This document shows, one piece after another, positions 46,819-55,576 of a stretch of 64,000 nt of DNA (its first letter is position 1; the number at the start of each line of letters is the position of its first letter). The position numbers and the translations under genes were made by a program. The stretch comes from Alcanivorax sp. 24 (lineage in GTDB: Bacteria > Pseudomonadota > Gammaproteobacteria > Pseudomonadales > Alcanivoracaceae): contig NZ_SNUA01000010.1 in the NCBI RefSeq assembly GCF_004360225.1, positions 115,467-179,466 on the forward strand, given 5' to 3'. Under the pieces are notes generated by a model. It saw only the letters and a list, made by a program, of their open reading frames with translations. It ran no database searches and was not told the DNA's origin.

Positions 46819-48131
46819 TGGGTCCCTGGCATGTCCTGGGGCTCGAGGCCACCGGGGATACCCGGGCGATCAAGCGTGCCTACGCGCGCTTGCTGAAAAG
46901 TACGCGCCCGGATGAGCATCCACGGCAATTCCAGGCTTTGCACGCCGCCTACAAACGTGCCCTGAGCCTTGCCGAGCAACATGCCCGTGCCGCTGATGCG
47001 GGGCCGGAAACGGCAACCGGGGAGCAAGCGGAAAGGAAGCCCGTTGCCACCGCCGCCGAGACTCTGCCGCCTTCGCCAGAGAGGCCGGAATGGCCAGCGT
47101 CGGTGGTTCCAGATGATCCGCTGGTGGCACCGGAGGAATCCGAGCCGGCGTTCCTGGATCAGCCTCCCCCGCCGGCGCGGGACCCGGAGCCGGCCTGGAC
47201 CGCGGCACGGGAGCTGGAAGAACGGGAGCCGGAAGAAGACGAGCGGCTGGCGGCCAGTCGTGAGCACGAACGGCTGCTGATTCAGTGCCAGGCTCTTCTG
47301 GACCGGGAGGGGCAGCCGGCGGCGGAAACGGAATGGCGTTTTCTGGCCAGCAATCCCTGGATGTTGGACAGCGCCTTTCATCATGGTTTGGGCGATGCCC
47401 TGATGGCCCGGCTGGTGGAGCGGTCGCGGCAGCAAGAGGGCACACCTCCTCTGGATGCGGCCACTCTCGGTTATTTGAACAGCCTGTTCGATTGGGAGGG
47501 GCGTCGTGGTTTGTTGGCGGCCCGTTTTGGTGATGCCGCCATGGAGCGGGTGTTGGCGCCCCTGGACGCGAGCTCTTCCGGCGATCAGGCGTTATTGCGG
47601 GGGCTGCGTGGCGGCAAGGAGACGGTGCCGCCGGCGCGTCAGGCAAACGCCGAGCCGAAACCCGAAACCCTTTATTTCACCGGCATGACCTTACGCATGG
47701 TCGCCCTCGTCATCGACCTGCTGGTCCTGGCGGCGCTTCTGGTCATGCCGATATGGGTGGTGAGCATCATGGTGGCGGATTTCAACGGAACAGGTGGTGA
47801 TATCCGTATTGAGTCGTTCATGAGCTTCTTTCTGGTGCTCGCCGTGCCGGCCTATTTGCTGATGGCGCTGGTAATGGAGGCCGGGCCCAGGCAGGCGACG
47901 CCGGGGAAACGGATGCTCGGGCTCAGGGTGACGAATCGGGAGTTTCAGCGGCTGCCCTTCCTGCACAATTTATGGCGGGTCATAGCGTTCGTGGTGGTCA
48001 ATGCGCTGACCAGCAAGGTGGTGATCCTGGTGAACCTGTTCCTGAAAGGATACCTTCTGCACGATCGCGTCAGCCGCAGTTATGTCATCAACTGGGCGCG
48101 CAGTCAGAGGGAGGAGAAAGACGCGAAATGA
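46818..48131 (+). CDS. J-domain-like protein with RDD membrane domain (HscC partner)
   Basis: 437 residues. The first 55 residues (WHVLGLEATGDTRAIKRAYA, then TRPDEHPRQFQALHAAYKRA) match the J-like domain of DjlC-type proteins; the usual HPD is read here as RPD. A Pro/Glu-rich linker and helical middle follow, then a C-terminal RDD-type membrane domain (MTLRMVALVIDLLVLAALLV; TPGKRMLGLRVTNREFQRLP) with three helices. It likely tethers HscC at the membrane. The start overlaps the hscC stop. Confidence 0.8.
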   Translation: MGPWHVLGLEATGDTRAIKRAYARLLKSTRPDEHPRQFQALHAAYKRALSLAEQHARAADAGPETATGEQAERKPVATAAETLPPSPERPEWPASVVPDDPLVAPEESEPAFLDQPPPPARDPEPAWTAARELEEREPEEDERLAASREHERLLIQCQALLDREGQPAAETEWRFLASNPWMLDSAFHHGLGDALMARLVERSRQQEGTPPLDAATLGYLNSLFDWEGRRGLLAARFGDAAMERVLAPLDASSSGDQALLRGLRGGKETVPPARQANAEPKPETLYFTGMTLRMVALVIDLLVLAALLVMPIWVVSIMVADFNGTGGDIRIESFMSFFLVLAVPAYLLMALVMEAGPRQATPGKRMLGLRVTNREFQRLPFLHNLWRVIAFVVVNALTSKVVILVNLFLKGYLLHDRVSRSYVINWARSQREEKDAK

Positions 48132-48138
48132 CGTCCTG

Positions 48139-48207
48139 TTCGCTGCCAAGGCAGCTTCCCACAGCAACTCCGTCGCGCTCTCTGTGGGAAGCTGCCTTGG
48201 CAGCGAA
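48139..48207. repeat. REP doublet (REPIN), 69 bp, copy 2
   Basis: Two perfectly complementary 26-base arms (48139-48164 and 48182-48207) flank a 17-base spacer. The arms match copy 1 at 41992 almost base for base; only the spacer differs. It lies between the convergent J/RDD gene and ptsO. Arm and spacer lengths equal those of copy 1. Confidence 0.87.
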
Positions 48208-48277
48208 TACAGCGCGATTTCATATCTCCAAGACCAATAGATGGCACGCCACTGGTCTGTGGACCGCTCCCGCGAAC

Positions 48278-48547
48278 TTATTCCGCTTCGTCAAAGCGGC
48301 GGGCGAACAGGTCGGTCAGTTCCTCCATGGCCGGCTGTTCATCATCGCCGTCCACCCGCACCCTGAGGCTGGTGCCCTTGGCGGCGCCGAGGGTGAGCAG
48401 GCCCATGATGCTCTTGGCATCGATCCGGCGTTCGTTATGAAGCACTTGAATGGTGCAGCTGTAACGTGACGCCACACTGACCACCTTGGCGGCGGCGCGC
48501 GCATGCAGCCCCAGTTTGTTGATGATGGTGAGTTCCTTCTCGATCAT
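48278..48547 (-). CDS. ptsO: Nitrogen-PTS phosphocarrier NPr (HPr family)
   Basis: 89 residues. The active-site His15 lies in KLGLHARAA, and the Ser46-region helix is AKSIMGLLTLGAAKG. It carries phosphate from EI-Ntr to PtsN in the regulatory nitrogen PTS; ptsP is not in the window. The start overlaps the rapZ stop by 4 bp (ATGA). Last gene of the lpt-rpoN-hpf-ptsN-rapZ-ptsO cluster. Confidence 0.94.
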   Translation of the reverse strand: MIEKELTIINKLGLHARAAAKVVSVASRYSCTIQVLHNERRIDAKSIMGLLTLGAAKGTSLRVRVDGDDEQPAMEELTDLFARRFDEAE

Positions 48548-49398
48548 CCCTCCAACTCCCGATGCCGCACATGCAAGGGAATGGCTTTATTGCGCAGGCG
48601 CTGGGCCAGCTGTTCGGCCAGATACACGGAGCGATGGCGGCCACCGGTGCAGCCGATGGCAACGGTAACGTAACTGCGGTCGTTGGCGGCGTAGCTGGGC
48701 AGCCAGCGAACCAGGAACTGGAAAATATCGTCGATCAAATCTTCGGTTTCCTGATGAGATTGCAGGAAGGCCGCCACCTCGTCGTCGCGACCGGTCAGAG
48801 CGCGCAGATCACCGTGCCAGTGGGGATTGGGCAGCATGCGCACGTCATAGACCAAATCGGCGTCGTTGGGTAAGCCATTCTTAAAACCGAACGACTGGAT
48901 CAGCAACGAGAGGCGGACATTGCGGCCGGCGACCCGCTGACGGATCTGGTTGCGCAGGGAATGGACATCCAGGGTGCTGGTGTCGATCACCAGGTCCGCG
49001 CGCATACGGATGTCGGCGAGCAGTTCGGCTTCATAGGCGATGGCGTCGGCCAGGGTGCGATCATCGCCGCTGAGCGGGTGGGGGCGGCGAGTGGCGCTGA
49101 AGCGTTTGAGCAGGGTGCCGTGATCGGCGTCGAGAAAGATGATTTCCGTTTCCACCTGCAGCTTGCGTAACTCCGCCAGGGTGGAGGGGAACGCCAGCAG
49201 TTGTCTCGGCAGGTTGCGGGCATCGACCCCGACGGCGACCCGCTCCAGTACCCGGTCTTCATCATCCAACTGCCCGGCCAGTTGCGGCAGCAGACCCAAT
49301 GGCAGATTGTCCACGCAATAATAGCCATGGTCTTCCAGTGCCTGTAGGGCTGTGGTTTTACCGGATCCGGACCGGCCGCTGAGAATGGTCAGTTTCAT
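48544..49398 (-). CDS. rapZ: RNase adapter protein RapZ
   Basis: 284 residues from ATG 49398; the frame extends upstream without family similarity. The Walker A is GRSGSGKT (residues 8-15). The C-terminal domain contains VAIGCTGGRHRSVYLAEQLA, the GlmY/GlcN6P-sensing part. In enterobacteria it presents GlmZ to RNase E. It lies between ptsN and ptsO. Confidence 0.95.
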   Translation of the reverse strand: MKLTILSGRSGSGKTTALQALEDHGYYCVDNLPLGLLPQLAGQLDDEDRVLERVAVGVDARNLPRQLLAFPSTLAELRKLQVETEIIFLDADHGTLLKRFSATRRPHPLSGDDRTLADAIAYEAELLADIRMRADLVIDTSTLDVHSLRNQIRQRVAGRNVRLSLLIQSFGFKNGLPNDADLVYDVRMLPNPHWHGDLRALTGRDDEVAAFLQSHQETEDLIDDIFQFLVRWLPSYAANDRSYVTVAIGCTGGRHRSVYLAEQLAQRLRNKAIPLHVRHRELEG

Positions 49399-49471
49399 GG
49401 CGATTGCCGCTTTCTTCCCCCCAAAAGACGCCCGGGCCGGGGAAAACCGGCCGCGCGGGCCCTGTCGTAGC

Positions 49472-49945
49472 TTATGAAGCCAGGCGCAATTCGGCCTCGG
49501 ACTCCACGGCGGTAATGTAAAGCTGGTGATCGTCCAGTGCCTGGCGCAGTTCACGCCGATAATCCTCGTCGTTGAACAGGTTGGCCAGGTGGCTCAGGGT
49601 CTTGAGGTGCTGCTCGGGATTTTGTTCAGGCACCAGCAGAACGAACACCAGATCCACCGGTCGGCCGTCCACGGCATCGAAGTCCACCGGTTCGGCCAGT
49701 TTCAGCAGCAGGCCCACCGCCTGCTCGCAGCGTCCGAGTCGGCAGTGGGGAATGGCGATACCTTCACCGATACCGGTGGAGCCCAGGCGCTCCCGGGCCA
49801 CCAGTGCATCGAACACCTCCTGGGCTCCGAGGTCGCCGCAACTGGCCGCGGCCAGTTCGGCAACCTGATCCAGAAGACGTTTTTTGCTACCCACCTCGAT
49901 ACCGTTATGGGTGCGGTCCTCGGTGAGGAGTTCTCGTACTCGCAT
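49472..49945 (-). CDS. ptsN: Nitrogen-PTS EIIA protein PtsN
   Basis: 157 residues. The phospho-acceptor His67 is in GEGIAIPHCR, with the following DLVFVLLVPEQNPEQHLKTL typical of the EIIA-Ntr fold. Its phosphorylation state controls potassium transport and other processes. It is preceded by hpf (8 bp gap) and followed by rapZ. Confidence 0.95.
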   Translation of the reverse strand: MRVRELLTEDRTHNGIEVGSKKRLLDQVAELAAASCGDLGAQEVFDALVARERLGSTGIGEGIAIPHCRLGRCEQAVGLLLKLAEPVDFDAVDGRPVDLVFVLLVPEQNPEQHLKTLSHLANLFNDEDYRRELRQALDDHQLYITAVESEAELRLAS

Positions 49946-49953
49946 AGATCCGC

Positions 49954-50253
49954 TTAGTGACCGTGCTTGCGGCTCACGGTCTTCTCCTTGTGTTTGAGAA
50001 TCTGACGATCCAGCTTGCTGGTCAGGGCATCAATAGCCGCGTACATGTCACCAGCCTCGGCGGTGGCGAAGACTTCGGCGCCGGAAATGTGGATGGTGGA
50101 TTCCGCCTTGTGGGTCTTCGGCTCCGGAGACAGAATCACCTGAATACTGGTGATCTGGTCGAAGTGCCGTTCCAACTTGGAAAACTTGTCGTCCACATAG
50201 TCACGAAGGGCTTCGGTGATATCCAGGTGATGGCCACTGATGTTGATTTGCAT
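49954..50253 (-). CDS. hpf: Ribosome hibernation promoting factor (short HPF/YfiA)
   Basis: 99 residues from ATG 50253, with AAAGGAG upstream; longer frames lack similarity. The fold pattern INISGHHLDITEALRDYVDD, then HFDQITSIQVILS, and the basic tail KHKEKTVSRKHGH match short HPF, which joins 70S ribosomes into inactive 100S dimers. In this cluster it is often under sigma-54-linked control. Confidence 0.93.
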   Translation of the reverse strand: MQINISGHHLDITEALRDYVDDKFSKLERHFDQITSIQVILSPEPKTHKAESTIHISGAEVFATAEAGDMYAAIDALTSKLDRQILKHKEKTVSRKHGH

Positions 50254-50321
50254 AGCTGGCTCCTTTGCCTCGTTATTTAACCCTGGCCCCAGGCCCGGGT
50301 TACAAGCCGTTTCCCGCGTCG

Positions 50322-51788
50322 TCAAACCAGGCGTTTGCGAGCGCTGGAAGACGGGATTCGCATCGCCTCTCGATACTTGGCGACGGTCCGGCGCGCCACC
50401 TTGATCCCTTGCTCATTAAGCAAACTGGCCAGCTTATTGTCACTGAGCGGCTTGCGAGGGTTCTCGGCGGCGACCAGCTTCTTAATGATGGCACGAATGG
50501 CGGTGGAAGAACATTCACCGCCGCCTTCCGTGTCCACGTGACTGGAAAAGAAATATTTAAGCTCGAACACCCCGCGGGGGGTGAGCATGAACTTCTGATT
50601 GGTGACCCGGCTGATGGTGGATTCGTGCATTTCCACCGCCTCGGCGATATCGGCCAGCACCAGCGGTTTCATGGCTTCCTCGCCATAGTGGAAGAAGTCC
50701 TGCTGCACCTCGACGATGCGGCGCGCCACCTTCAGCAAAGTGTCGTTACGGCTCTGCAGGCTTTTCAGGAACCAGCGTGCCTCCTGCATGCAGTTGCGCA
50801 GGTACTGGCCGTCCTCGCCCTCGGTGCGGCGGGCCAGACGGGCGTATTGGGCGTTCAGGTTGACCTTGGGCAGTACCTCCTCGTTCAGTTCCACCCGCCA
50901 GCCGCCACGGAAAGGGCGCACCACCACGTCGGGCACCGCGTATTCCGCCACTTCGCCGCCGATGTGTTCGCCCGGGGCGGGGTCCAGGGTGCGCAGCAGC
51001 GCCAGGGCATCGAGGAGTTCGCCTTCCGTCACCCCCATGGCCCGGCGTAGCCCGGCATAGTCGTGCTTCTCCAATAGCGTGAGGTGCTCAAGCAGGGCAG
51101 TGGCGGTGTCCAGGTGTGGCGTGTCGGCGGCCTGCTGTCGCAGTTGCACGCCCAGGCACTCGGCCAGGTCACGGCAGGCCACACCGACCGGGTCGAATTG
51201 TTGCAGCCGATGCAGGACCGCCATCACTTCGTCTTCCTCCACCGGATCATCGGCGTCGGCGATTTGCCGCTCGGCGGTGCCGATCACATCATCCAGGGGC
51301 AGGGACAGGTAGCCGCGGTGGTCGAGGGCGTCGATGAGGATACCGGCGATGACGCGGTCCCGGTCGCTCATCGGGCTGAGATTGAGTTGCCAGAGCAGAT
51401 GGTCCTGCAGGGTGACCGGAGCGACGTGGCGCTGCTGCCAGGCGTCGGCGTCATCGTCTTCGCCGCTGCCCGAGCCGGAACCGGACTGCCCCACATAGAG
51501 GTCGTCCCATTCGCTGTCGCTCTCCACCGGCCCTTCCACCAGATCGTCCAGGGCCTGGTCCCGTTCGAGGTCCATTTCCTCCGCTTCCCAATCCTCGTCG
51601 GCGGGGGAGTCATCCTCGGTATAGGTTTCGCCTCCCTCCTCGAGTTCCAGCAGGGGGTTGGTTTCCACGGCCTGCTGGATTTCCTGGCGCAGGTCCAGCG
51701 TCGACAGCTGCAGCAAGCGAATCGCCTGTTGCAGCTGCGGCGTCATGGTGAGTTGCTGGCCGATCTGGAGTTGTAGACTCGGTTTCAT
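50322..51788 (-). CDS. rpoN: RNA polymerase sigma-54 factor
   Basis: 488 residues. Region I is Gln/Leu-rich (SLQLQIGQQLTMTPQLQQAI) for activator contact; a long acidic region II follows (residues 50-115, with many Asp/Glu/Ser). The core- and DNA-binding region III ends with the RpoN box ARRTVAKYREAM. It directs transcription from -24/-12 promoters. The gene is separated from lptB by a 335-bp repeat-bearing gap, unlike the tight spacing common in relatives. Confidence 0.97.
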   Translation of the reverse strand: MKPSLQLQIGQQLTMTPQLQQAIRLLQLSTLDLRQEIQQAVETNPLLELEEGGETYTEDDSPADEDWEAEEMDLERDQALDDLVEGPVESDSEWDDLYVGQSGSGSGSGEDDDADAWQQRHVAPVTLQDHLLWQLNLSPMSDRDRVIAGILIDALDHRGYLSLPLDDVIGTAERQIADADDPVEEDEVMAVLHRLQQFDPVGVACRDLAECLGVQLRQQAADTPHLDTATALLEHLTLLEKHDYAGLRRAMGVTEGELLDALALLRTLDPAPGEHIGGEVAEYAVPDVVVRPFRGGWRVELNEEVLPKVNLNAQYARLARRTEGEDGQYLRNCMQEARWFLKSLQSRNDTLLKVARRIVEVQQDFFHYGEEAMKPLVLADIAEAVEMHESTISRVTNQKFMLTPRGVFELKYFFSSHVDTEGGGECSSTAIRAIIKKLVAAENPRKPLSDNKLASLLNEQGIKVARRTVAKYREAMRIPSSSARKRLV

Positions 51789-52123
51789 ACTGCCTTGGTG
51801 GTCTGGTGAATCGCCAAGGCGGCAGAATAGCAGCGTCTTTCAACGCTTAGCAATCCATTTAAGCAATATGTATGCCAATGTTGAAATTGCAATTGAAAAA
51901 GAGTAAGGAGAATCGTGGTTCCTTCCAGTATGAAGAGAGTCACTGGTGTCCCGCGATTGTGGGGGCGGCCGCCATGGATGGCGGCTCCAAATGCCGGGTG
52001 TTGCCGGAGGGCGATGCCGGATCAAGTCCGGCATGACATTTTCAGGTCTTGGACTTGGCGTGCCAGCGTGTTGCGTGTAAGCGTGCCAGCAATTTATGGG
52101 GCGCCAGCGGCTCTCCTGATAAG
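51789..52123. promoter_or_regulatory. lptB-rpoN intergenic region, 335 bp
   Basis: The rpoN-proximal 120 bp are AT-rich on the minus strand (TTGCAATTTCAACATTGGCA near 51870-51895), so an rpoN promoter is plausible but not certain. The rest holds the repeat block at 51968-52045. GCGTGCCAGC occurs twice near 52055-52090. No gene seen. Confidence 0.5.
51968..52045. repeat. Two hairpins, one shared with the 27.4-kb element
   Basis: GCCGCCAT (51968-51975) and ATGGCGGC (51978-51985) form one tight palindrome. From 52006 to 52045 the sequence matches 27408-27448 almost base for base, containing the hairpin ATGCCGGA...TCCGGCAT and a TTTTCAG tail. This is a second copy of part of that element, suggesting a dispersed repeat family. 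Confidence 0.6.
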
Positions 52124-52849
52124 TCAAAGCCGGAAGTCCGCACCCAGATAGACGTCGCGGACCTGCTGGTTGCCGAGGATGGTCTGGGAATCGCCCTCGG
52201 CGATGATGTGGCCGGCGCTGCAGATGTAGGCGGTATCACAGATATCCAGCGTTTCGCGCACGTTGTGGTCGGTGATCAGCACGCCGATGCCGCGATCCTT
52301 GAGGTGGCGGATAATGCCCTTGATGTCATTCACCGAGATCGGGTCCACCCCGGCGAACGGCTCATCCAGCAAAATGAACGCCGGGTCCGTGGCCAGGCCA
52401 CGGGCGATTTCCGCCCGCCGCCGCTCACCGCCGGACAGGCTCATGCCCATGCTGTCGCGGATATGGGTAATGTGAAATTCCTCGAGCAGGTTGTTCAGTT
52501 CCTGCTCGCGCTCGGTTTTGCTCAGTTCCTTGCGGGTTTCGAGGATCGCCATGATGTTCTGCTCGACGGTCAGGCGGCGGAAGATGCTCGCCTCCTGGGG
52601 CAGATAGCCGATGCCACGCTTGGCGCGTCCGTGCATGGGCAGGTGGGTGATGTCCTCACCATTGATCTCGATGCGCCCGGCGTCCGCTTCCACCAGCCCG
52701 ACGATCATATAGAAACAGGTAGTCTTGCCGGCACCGTTTGGGCCCAGCAGGCCGACGATCTGGCCCGCTTCCACCTCCAGGGAGACGTCCTCGATGACCC
52801 GGCGCCCCTTGTAGCTTTTGGCCAGTTGGCGGGCATTCAGTTTCGCCAT
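52124..52849 (-). CDS. lptB: LPS export ABC transporter ATPase LptB
   Basis: 241 residues. Walker A GPNGAGKT (residues 36-43), signature LSGGERRR, Walker [11 protein letters not shown] and H-loop region ITDHNV are all present. LptB powers extraction of LPS from the inner membrane by LptFG, which are encoded elsewhere. It starts 2 bp after the lptA stop. Confidence 0.97.
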   Translation of the reverse strand: MAKLNARQLAKSYKGRRVIEDVSLEVEAGQIVGLLGPNGAGKTTCFYMIVGLVEADAGRIEINGEDITHLPMHGRAKRGIGYLPQEASIFRRLTVEQNIMAILETRKELSKTEREQELNNLLEEFHITHIRDSMGMSLSGGERRRAEIARGLATDPAFILLDEPFAGVDPISVNDIKGIIRHLKDRGIGVLITDHNVRETLDICDTAYICSAGHIIAEGDSQTILGNQQVRDVYLGADFRL

Positions 52850-52851
52850 GG

Positions 52852-53505
52852 TCAGGGGCTCTCCGTGTTGCTGGGGGGGCTCGCCGGCGTGGAGGCCGGG
52901 GTTTCGCTGGTGGGCGATTGGGTATTGTCATCGCCCTGATCCTGGCCGGTCTGCTTGCTTTGCGACGTTTCGTCGTCGCCATTCTGTGCCTGGGAGGCGT
53001 TCGTGGCCGGAATCACCAGCCGCACCCGTTTGTCGCCCTCGCTGCTGGCGTCCATGCGCCGGGAGTTGAGGTCGTATTCCACCCGTGCGCCCTCGAAGGT
53101 ATTGCCCTGATGCTGCACATAGGCGTTGCCAGTGAGGATCAGGCGGCGGCGTTTGAGGTCGTAAACCAGCTTGTCGGCGTGGGCGTTCAGGTCCTTGCCT
53201 TCGCGCATGCGCACTGGACTGCCGGTGGCTTCCACTCGCACCAGTTGCTCATTCTCGGTGAACAGGCGCAAGACGTCGGCGTTGAGTTTGCGGTTGCCCT
53301 GAATCAGTTCGGCGTCGCCCCGGTATACGCCAGTGCCGGCGTCCCGTTCGAACACGGCCTGGTTGGCACTGACCTCCACCGGGCCTTCGGCGCCGGACTG
53401 GGCCACGGCCAGTGCCGGGACCAGGAGGGCGGCGGCCATGACCACGCGCAGGCGGCGCAGTGGGCCGTGCACCGGACCGTTAGGGCTTGGGTCCTTTGAA
53501 TTCAC
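52852..53505 (-). CDS. lptA: LPS transport periplasmic protein LptA
   Basis: 217 residues from GTG 53505, fixed by AAGGAG six bases upstream and overlapping lptC by 26 bp. A signal ([20 protein letters not shown]) leads into the OstA-type beta-jellyroll ([40 protein letters not shown]). The last 50 residues are a low-complexity Ser/Thr/Gln/Asp tail ([20 protein letters not shown]), longer than usual. It bridges the periplasm in the Lpt filament. Confidence 0.94.
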   Translation of the reverse strand: MNSKDPSPNGPVHGPLRRLRVVMAAALLVPALAVAQSGAEGPVEVSANQAVFERDAGTGVYRGDAELIQGNRKLNADVLRLFTENEQLVRVEATGSPVRMREGKDLNAHADKLVYDLKRRRLILTGNAYVQHQGNTFEGARVEYDLNSRRMDASSEGDKRVRLVIPATNASQAQNGDDETSQSKQTGQDQGDDNTQSPTSETPASTPASPPSNTESP

Positions 53506-54037
53506 TTACTACTCCTTGCTTGAGAGTCATGCGCCCGGTATCCAGATCCGCGTCCATGCTGCCCGCCCGGGTGCTGCCTTCGCTGTGTCGCATGGTGACG
53601 GTGTCCGGGGCGGAAACCTGGCGATCGCGGCTCAGGTAGTGCAGCTCCCGGGTGTCGAGGGTGACGCCGTTGTTCTTGCTGACCGCCTCGACATTGTTTT
53701 CGAACACGATCAGGTCACCGTTGTCGCGTACTTCACCATTGTCCGCCTGGATGGTCCACTGGTTGTTGCCGTTGTTCAGACTCAGGTCCGGGCCGGTGAG
53801 CAGCGTCAGCGCTTCACGTTCGTATTGTTCCAGGTTGTCGGCGAGAAGCCGGTATTCCACCTCGCCGCTGTCGCGATTGAACTGGCGGGCAACGATGTTT
53901 TCGGCGGTGATGGCCGGCGCGCTGAGGAACGCTTCGTTGTCGCCCTCCAGCGGGTTGCCCCACTCATGCAGCGTCATCATCACGATCAATCCCAGCAGAA
54001 TGACGCCGCTGGCGCTGAGCAGGCCGGGCCGTCTCAC
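53480..54037 (-). CDS. lptC: LPS export ABC transporter periplasmic protein LptC
   Basis: 185 residues: one N-terminal membrane helix (LLSASGVILLGLIVMMTLHE), then an LptC/OstA-like beta-strand domain (AITAENIVARQFNRDSGEVE; DLIVFENNVEAVSKNNGVTL). It hands LPS from LptBFG to LptA. The start overlaps kdsC by 4 bp. Confidence 0.93.
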   Translation of the reverse strand: MRRPGLLSASGVILLGLIVMMTLHEWGNPLEGDNEAFLSAPAITAENIVARQFNRDSGEVEYRLLADNLEQYEREALTLLTGPDLSLNNGNNQWTIQADNGEVRDNGDLIVFENNVEAVSKNNGVTLDTRELHYLSRDRQVSAPDTVTMRHSEGSTRAGSMDADLDTGRMTLKQGVVSEFKGPKP

Positions 54038-54537
54038 TGCCCCTCCCGCAGCCGCAGCAGGCTGTCACACACTTCCCGCACCGCCCCTTCGCCACCACGG
54101 GCTTCGGTGACATGGCCGGCGGCGCTGCGGGCCACCGCGTGGGCGTTGGCCGGGGCGAAGCCCAGTCCGGCCCATTCCAGTGCCGGCACGTCGGGTTCAT
54201 CGTCGCCCATGTAACCGATCTCGGCGGCGCTCAGGCCGAGCTGTTGTGCCAGCGCGGACAGGGCCACGCCTTTGTCCTCGCGGCCCTGGATCACGTGCTT
54301 GATGCCCAGGTCCCGGGCGCGGCGGGCCACCATGGCGGAGTCGCGGCCGGTGATGATGGCCAGGGTCACGCCACTGGCCGCCAGTTTTTTCAGCCCATGG
54401 CCATCCAGGGTGCTGAAGGTTTTCAGTATCTCGCCATCCGGACCGTAATAGAGGCGGCCATCGGTCATCACGCCATCCACGTCGAAAGCCATCAGGCGCA
54501 GGCGCAGAGCCTGTTCCGGTTTTACCCCGAGCGTCAT
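54034..54537 (-). CDS. kdsC: 3-deoxy-D-manno-octulosonate 8-phosphate phosphatase KdsC
   Basis: 167 residues. HAD motif I is Asp19-x-Asp21 in MAFDVDGVMTDG, motif II is in TLAIITGRDS, and motif III/IV is in IGYMGDDEPDVPAL. It lacks a cap domain, as expected for tetrameric KdsC. It removes phosphate from Kdo-8-P in LPS core synthesis. The start overlaps the kdsD stop by one base. Confidence 0.95.
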   Translation of the reverse strand: MTLGVKPEQALRLRLMAFDVDGVMTDGRLYYGPDGEILKTFSTLDGHGLKKLAASGVTLAIITGRDSAMVARRARDLGIKHVIQGREDKGVALSALAQQLGLSAAEIGYMGDDEPDVPALEWAGLGFAPANAHAVARSAAGHVTEARGGEGAVREVCDSLLRLREGQ

Positions 54538-55505
54538 TACATTACCCCCGCGCGCAGCAGATCCTGGGTGTTGAGTGCGCCGATCGGACGCTGCTGGTCA
54601 TCACAAATGATCAGACCGTTCACCTTGCGCGTCTCCATCAGTTGCAATGCCTCCGCCGCCAGACGGCCAGGCTGGATGGTGACCGGGCGTGGTGACATGA
54701 CGTCGCGAATGCCGGCGACACGGACATCGACGCCATTCTCCAGAGTGCGGCGCAGATCGCCATCGGTAAAGATGCCAATCAGTTTGCCGTCGTCGTTCAC
54801 CACCGTGGTCATGCCCAGGCCCTTGCGGGTCATTTCCAGCAGCGCATCGGTCAGTGGGGTGCTGGCGTTGACCACCGGCAACTGTTCCTCGCCGTGCATG
54901 ACATCGTCCACTTTGAGCAGCAACCGGCGTCCCAGGCTGCCGCCGGGATGGCTGAGGGCGAAATCCTCCGGGGTGAACCCGCGCGCCTCCAGCAGCGCTA
55001 TGGCCAGGGCATCGCCCATGGCAAGAGCGGCGGTGGTGGAGGAGGTGGGCGCCAGATTGTGCGGGCAGGCCTCTTCCTTAACCGCCACGTTCAAATGAAC
55101 ATCGGATAACTGGGCCAGGGAGGATTCCGGGCGGCCGGTCATGCTGATCAGCCCGCTGCCTTTGCGCTTGATCACCGGGATGATGGTCAGCACTTCCTGG
55201 GTCTCGCCGGAGTTGGAGAGTGCCAGCACCACGTCTTCACTGGTGATCATGCCCAGATCGCCATGGGATGCTTCGCCCGGATGCACGAAAAACGACGGGC
55301 TGCCAGTGCTGGCCAGGGTGGCCGCCAGCTTGGTGCCGATATGGCCACTTTTGCCCATGCCGGTGACGATGATGCGACCGGTGCAGGCGAGCAGGCGCTC
55401 GCAGGCGTTTTCGAAATCCTTATCCACGCGCGCACTGAGCGCGGCCACCGCCTGGGCTTCCTCGTCCAGTACACGGCGCGCGGTGGCGATGAAGTTGTAA
55501 GGCAT
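54537..55505 (-). CDS. kdsD: Arabinose-5-phosphate isomerase KdsD
   Basis: 322 residues from ATG 55505 (AGGGAG upstream); the frame runs further but not as this family. It has an N-terminal SIS sugar-isomerase domain (RIIVTGMGKSGHIGTKLAAT; VLALSNSGETQEVLTIIPVI) and two C-terminal CBS repeats (DVMHGEEQLPVVNASTPLTD; DVMSPRPVTIQPGRLAAEAL). It makes arabinose-5-P for Kdo synthesis. It lies directly upstream of kdsC. Confidence 0.95.
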   Translation of the reverse strand: MPYNFIATARRVLDEEAQAVAALSARVDKDFENACERLLACTGRIIVTGMGKSGHIGTKLAATLASTGSPSFFVHPGEASHGDLGMITSEDVVLALSNSGETQEVLTIIPVIKRKGSGLISMTGRPESSLAQLSDVHLNVAVKEEACPHNLAPTSSTTAALAMGDALAIALLEARGFTPEDFALSHPGGSLGRRLLLKVDDVMHGEEQLPVVNASTPLTDALLEMTRKGLGMTTVVNDDGKLIGIFTDGDLRRTLENGVDVRVAGIRDVMSPRPVTIQPGRLAAEALQLMETRKVNGLIICDDQQRPIGALNTQDLLRAGVM

Positions 55506-55576
55506 GGAATCTCCCTTCACGGTCGCGGCCCGGTCCGCTGCCAGGATTTGTCGGCGGAGCCTGATGAAGCCGCCGA

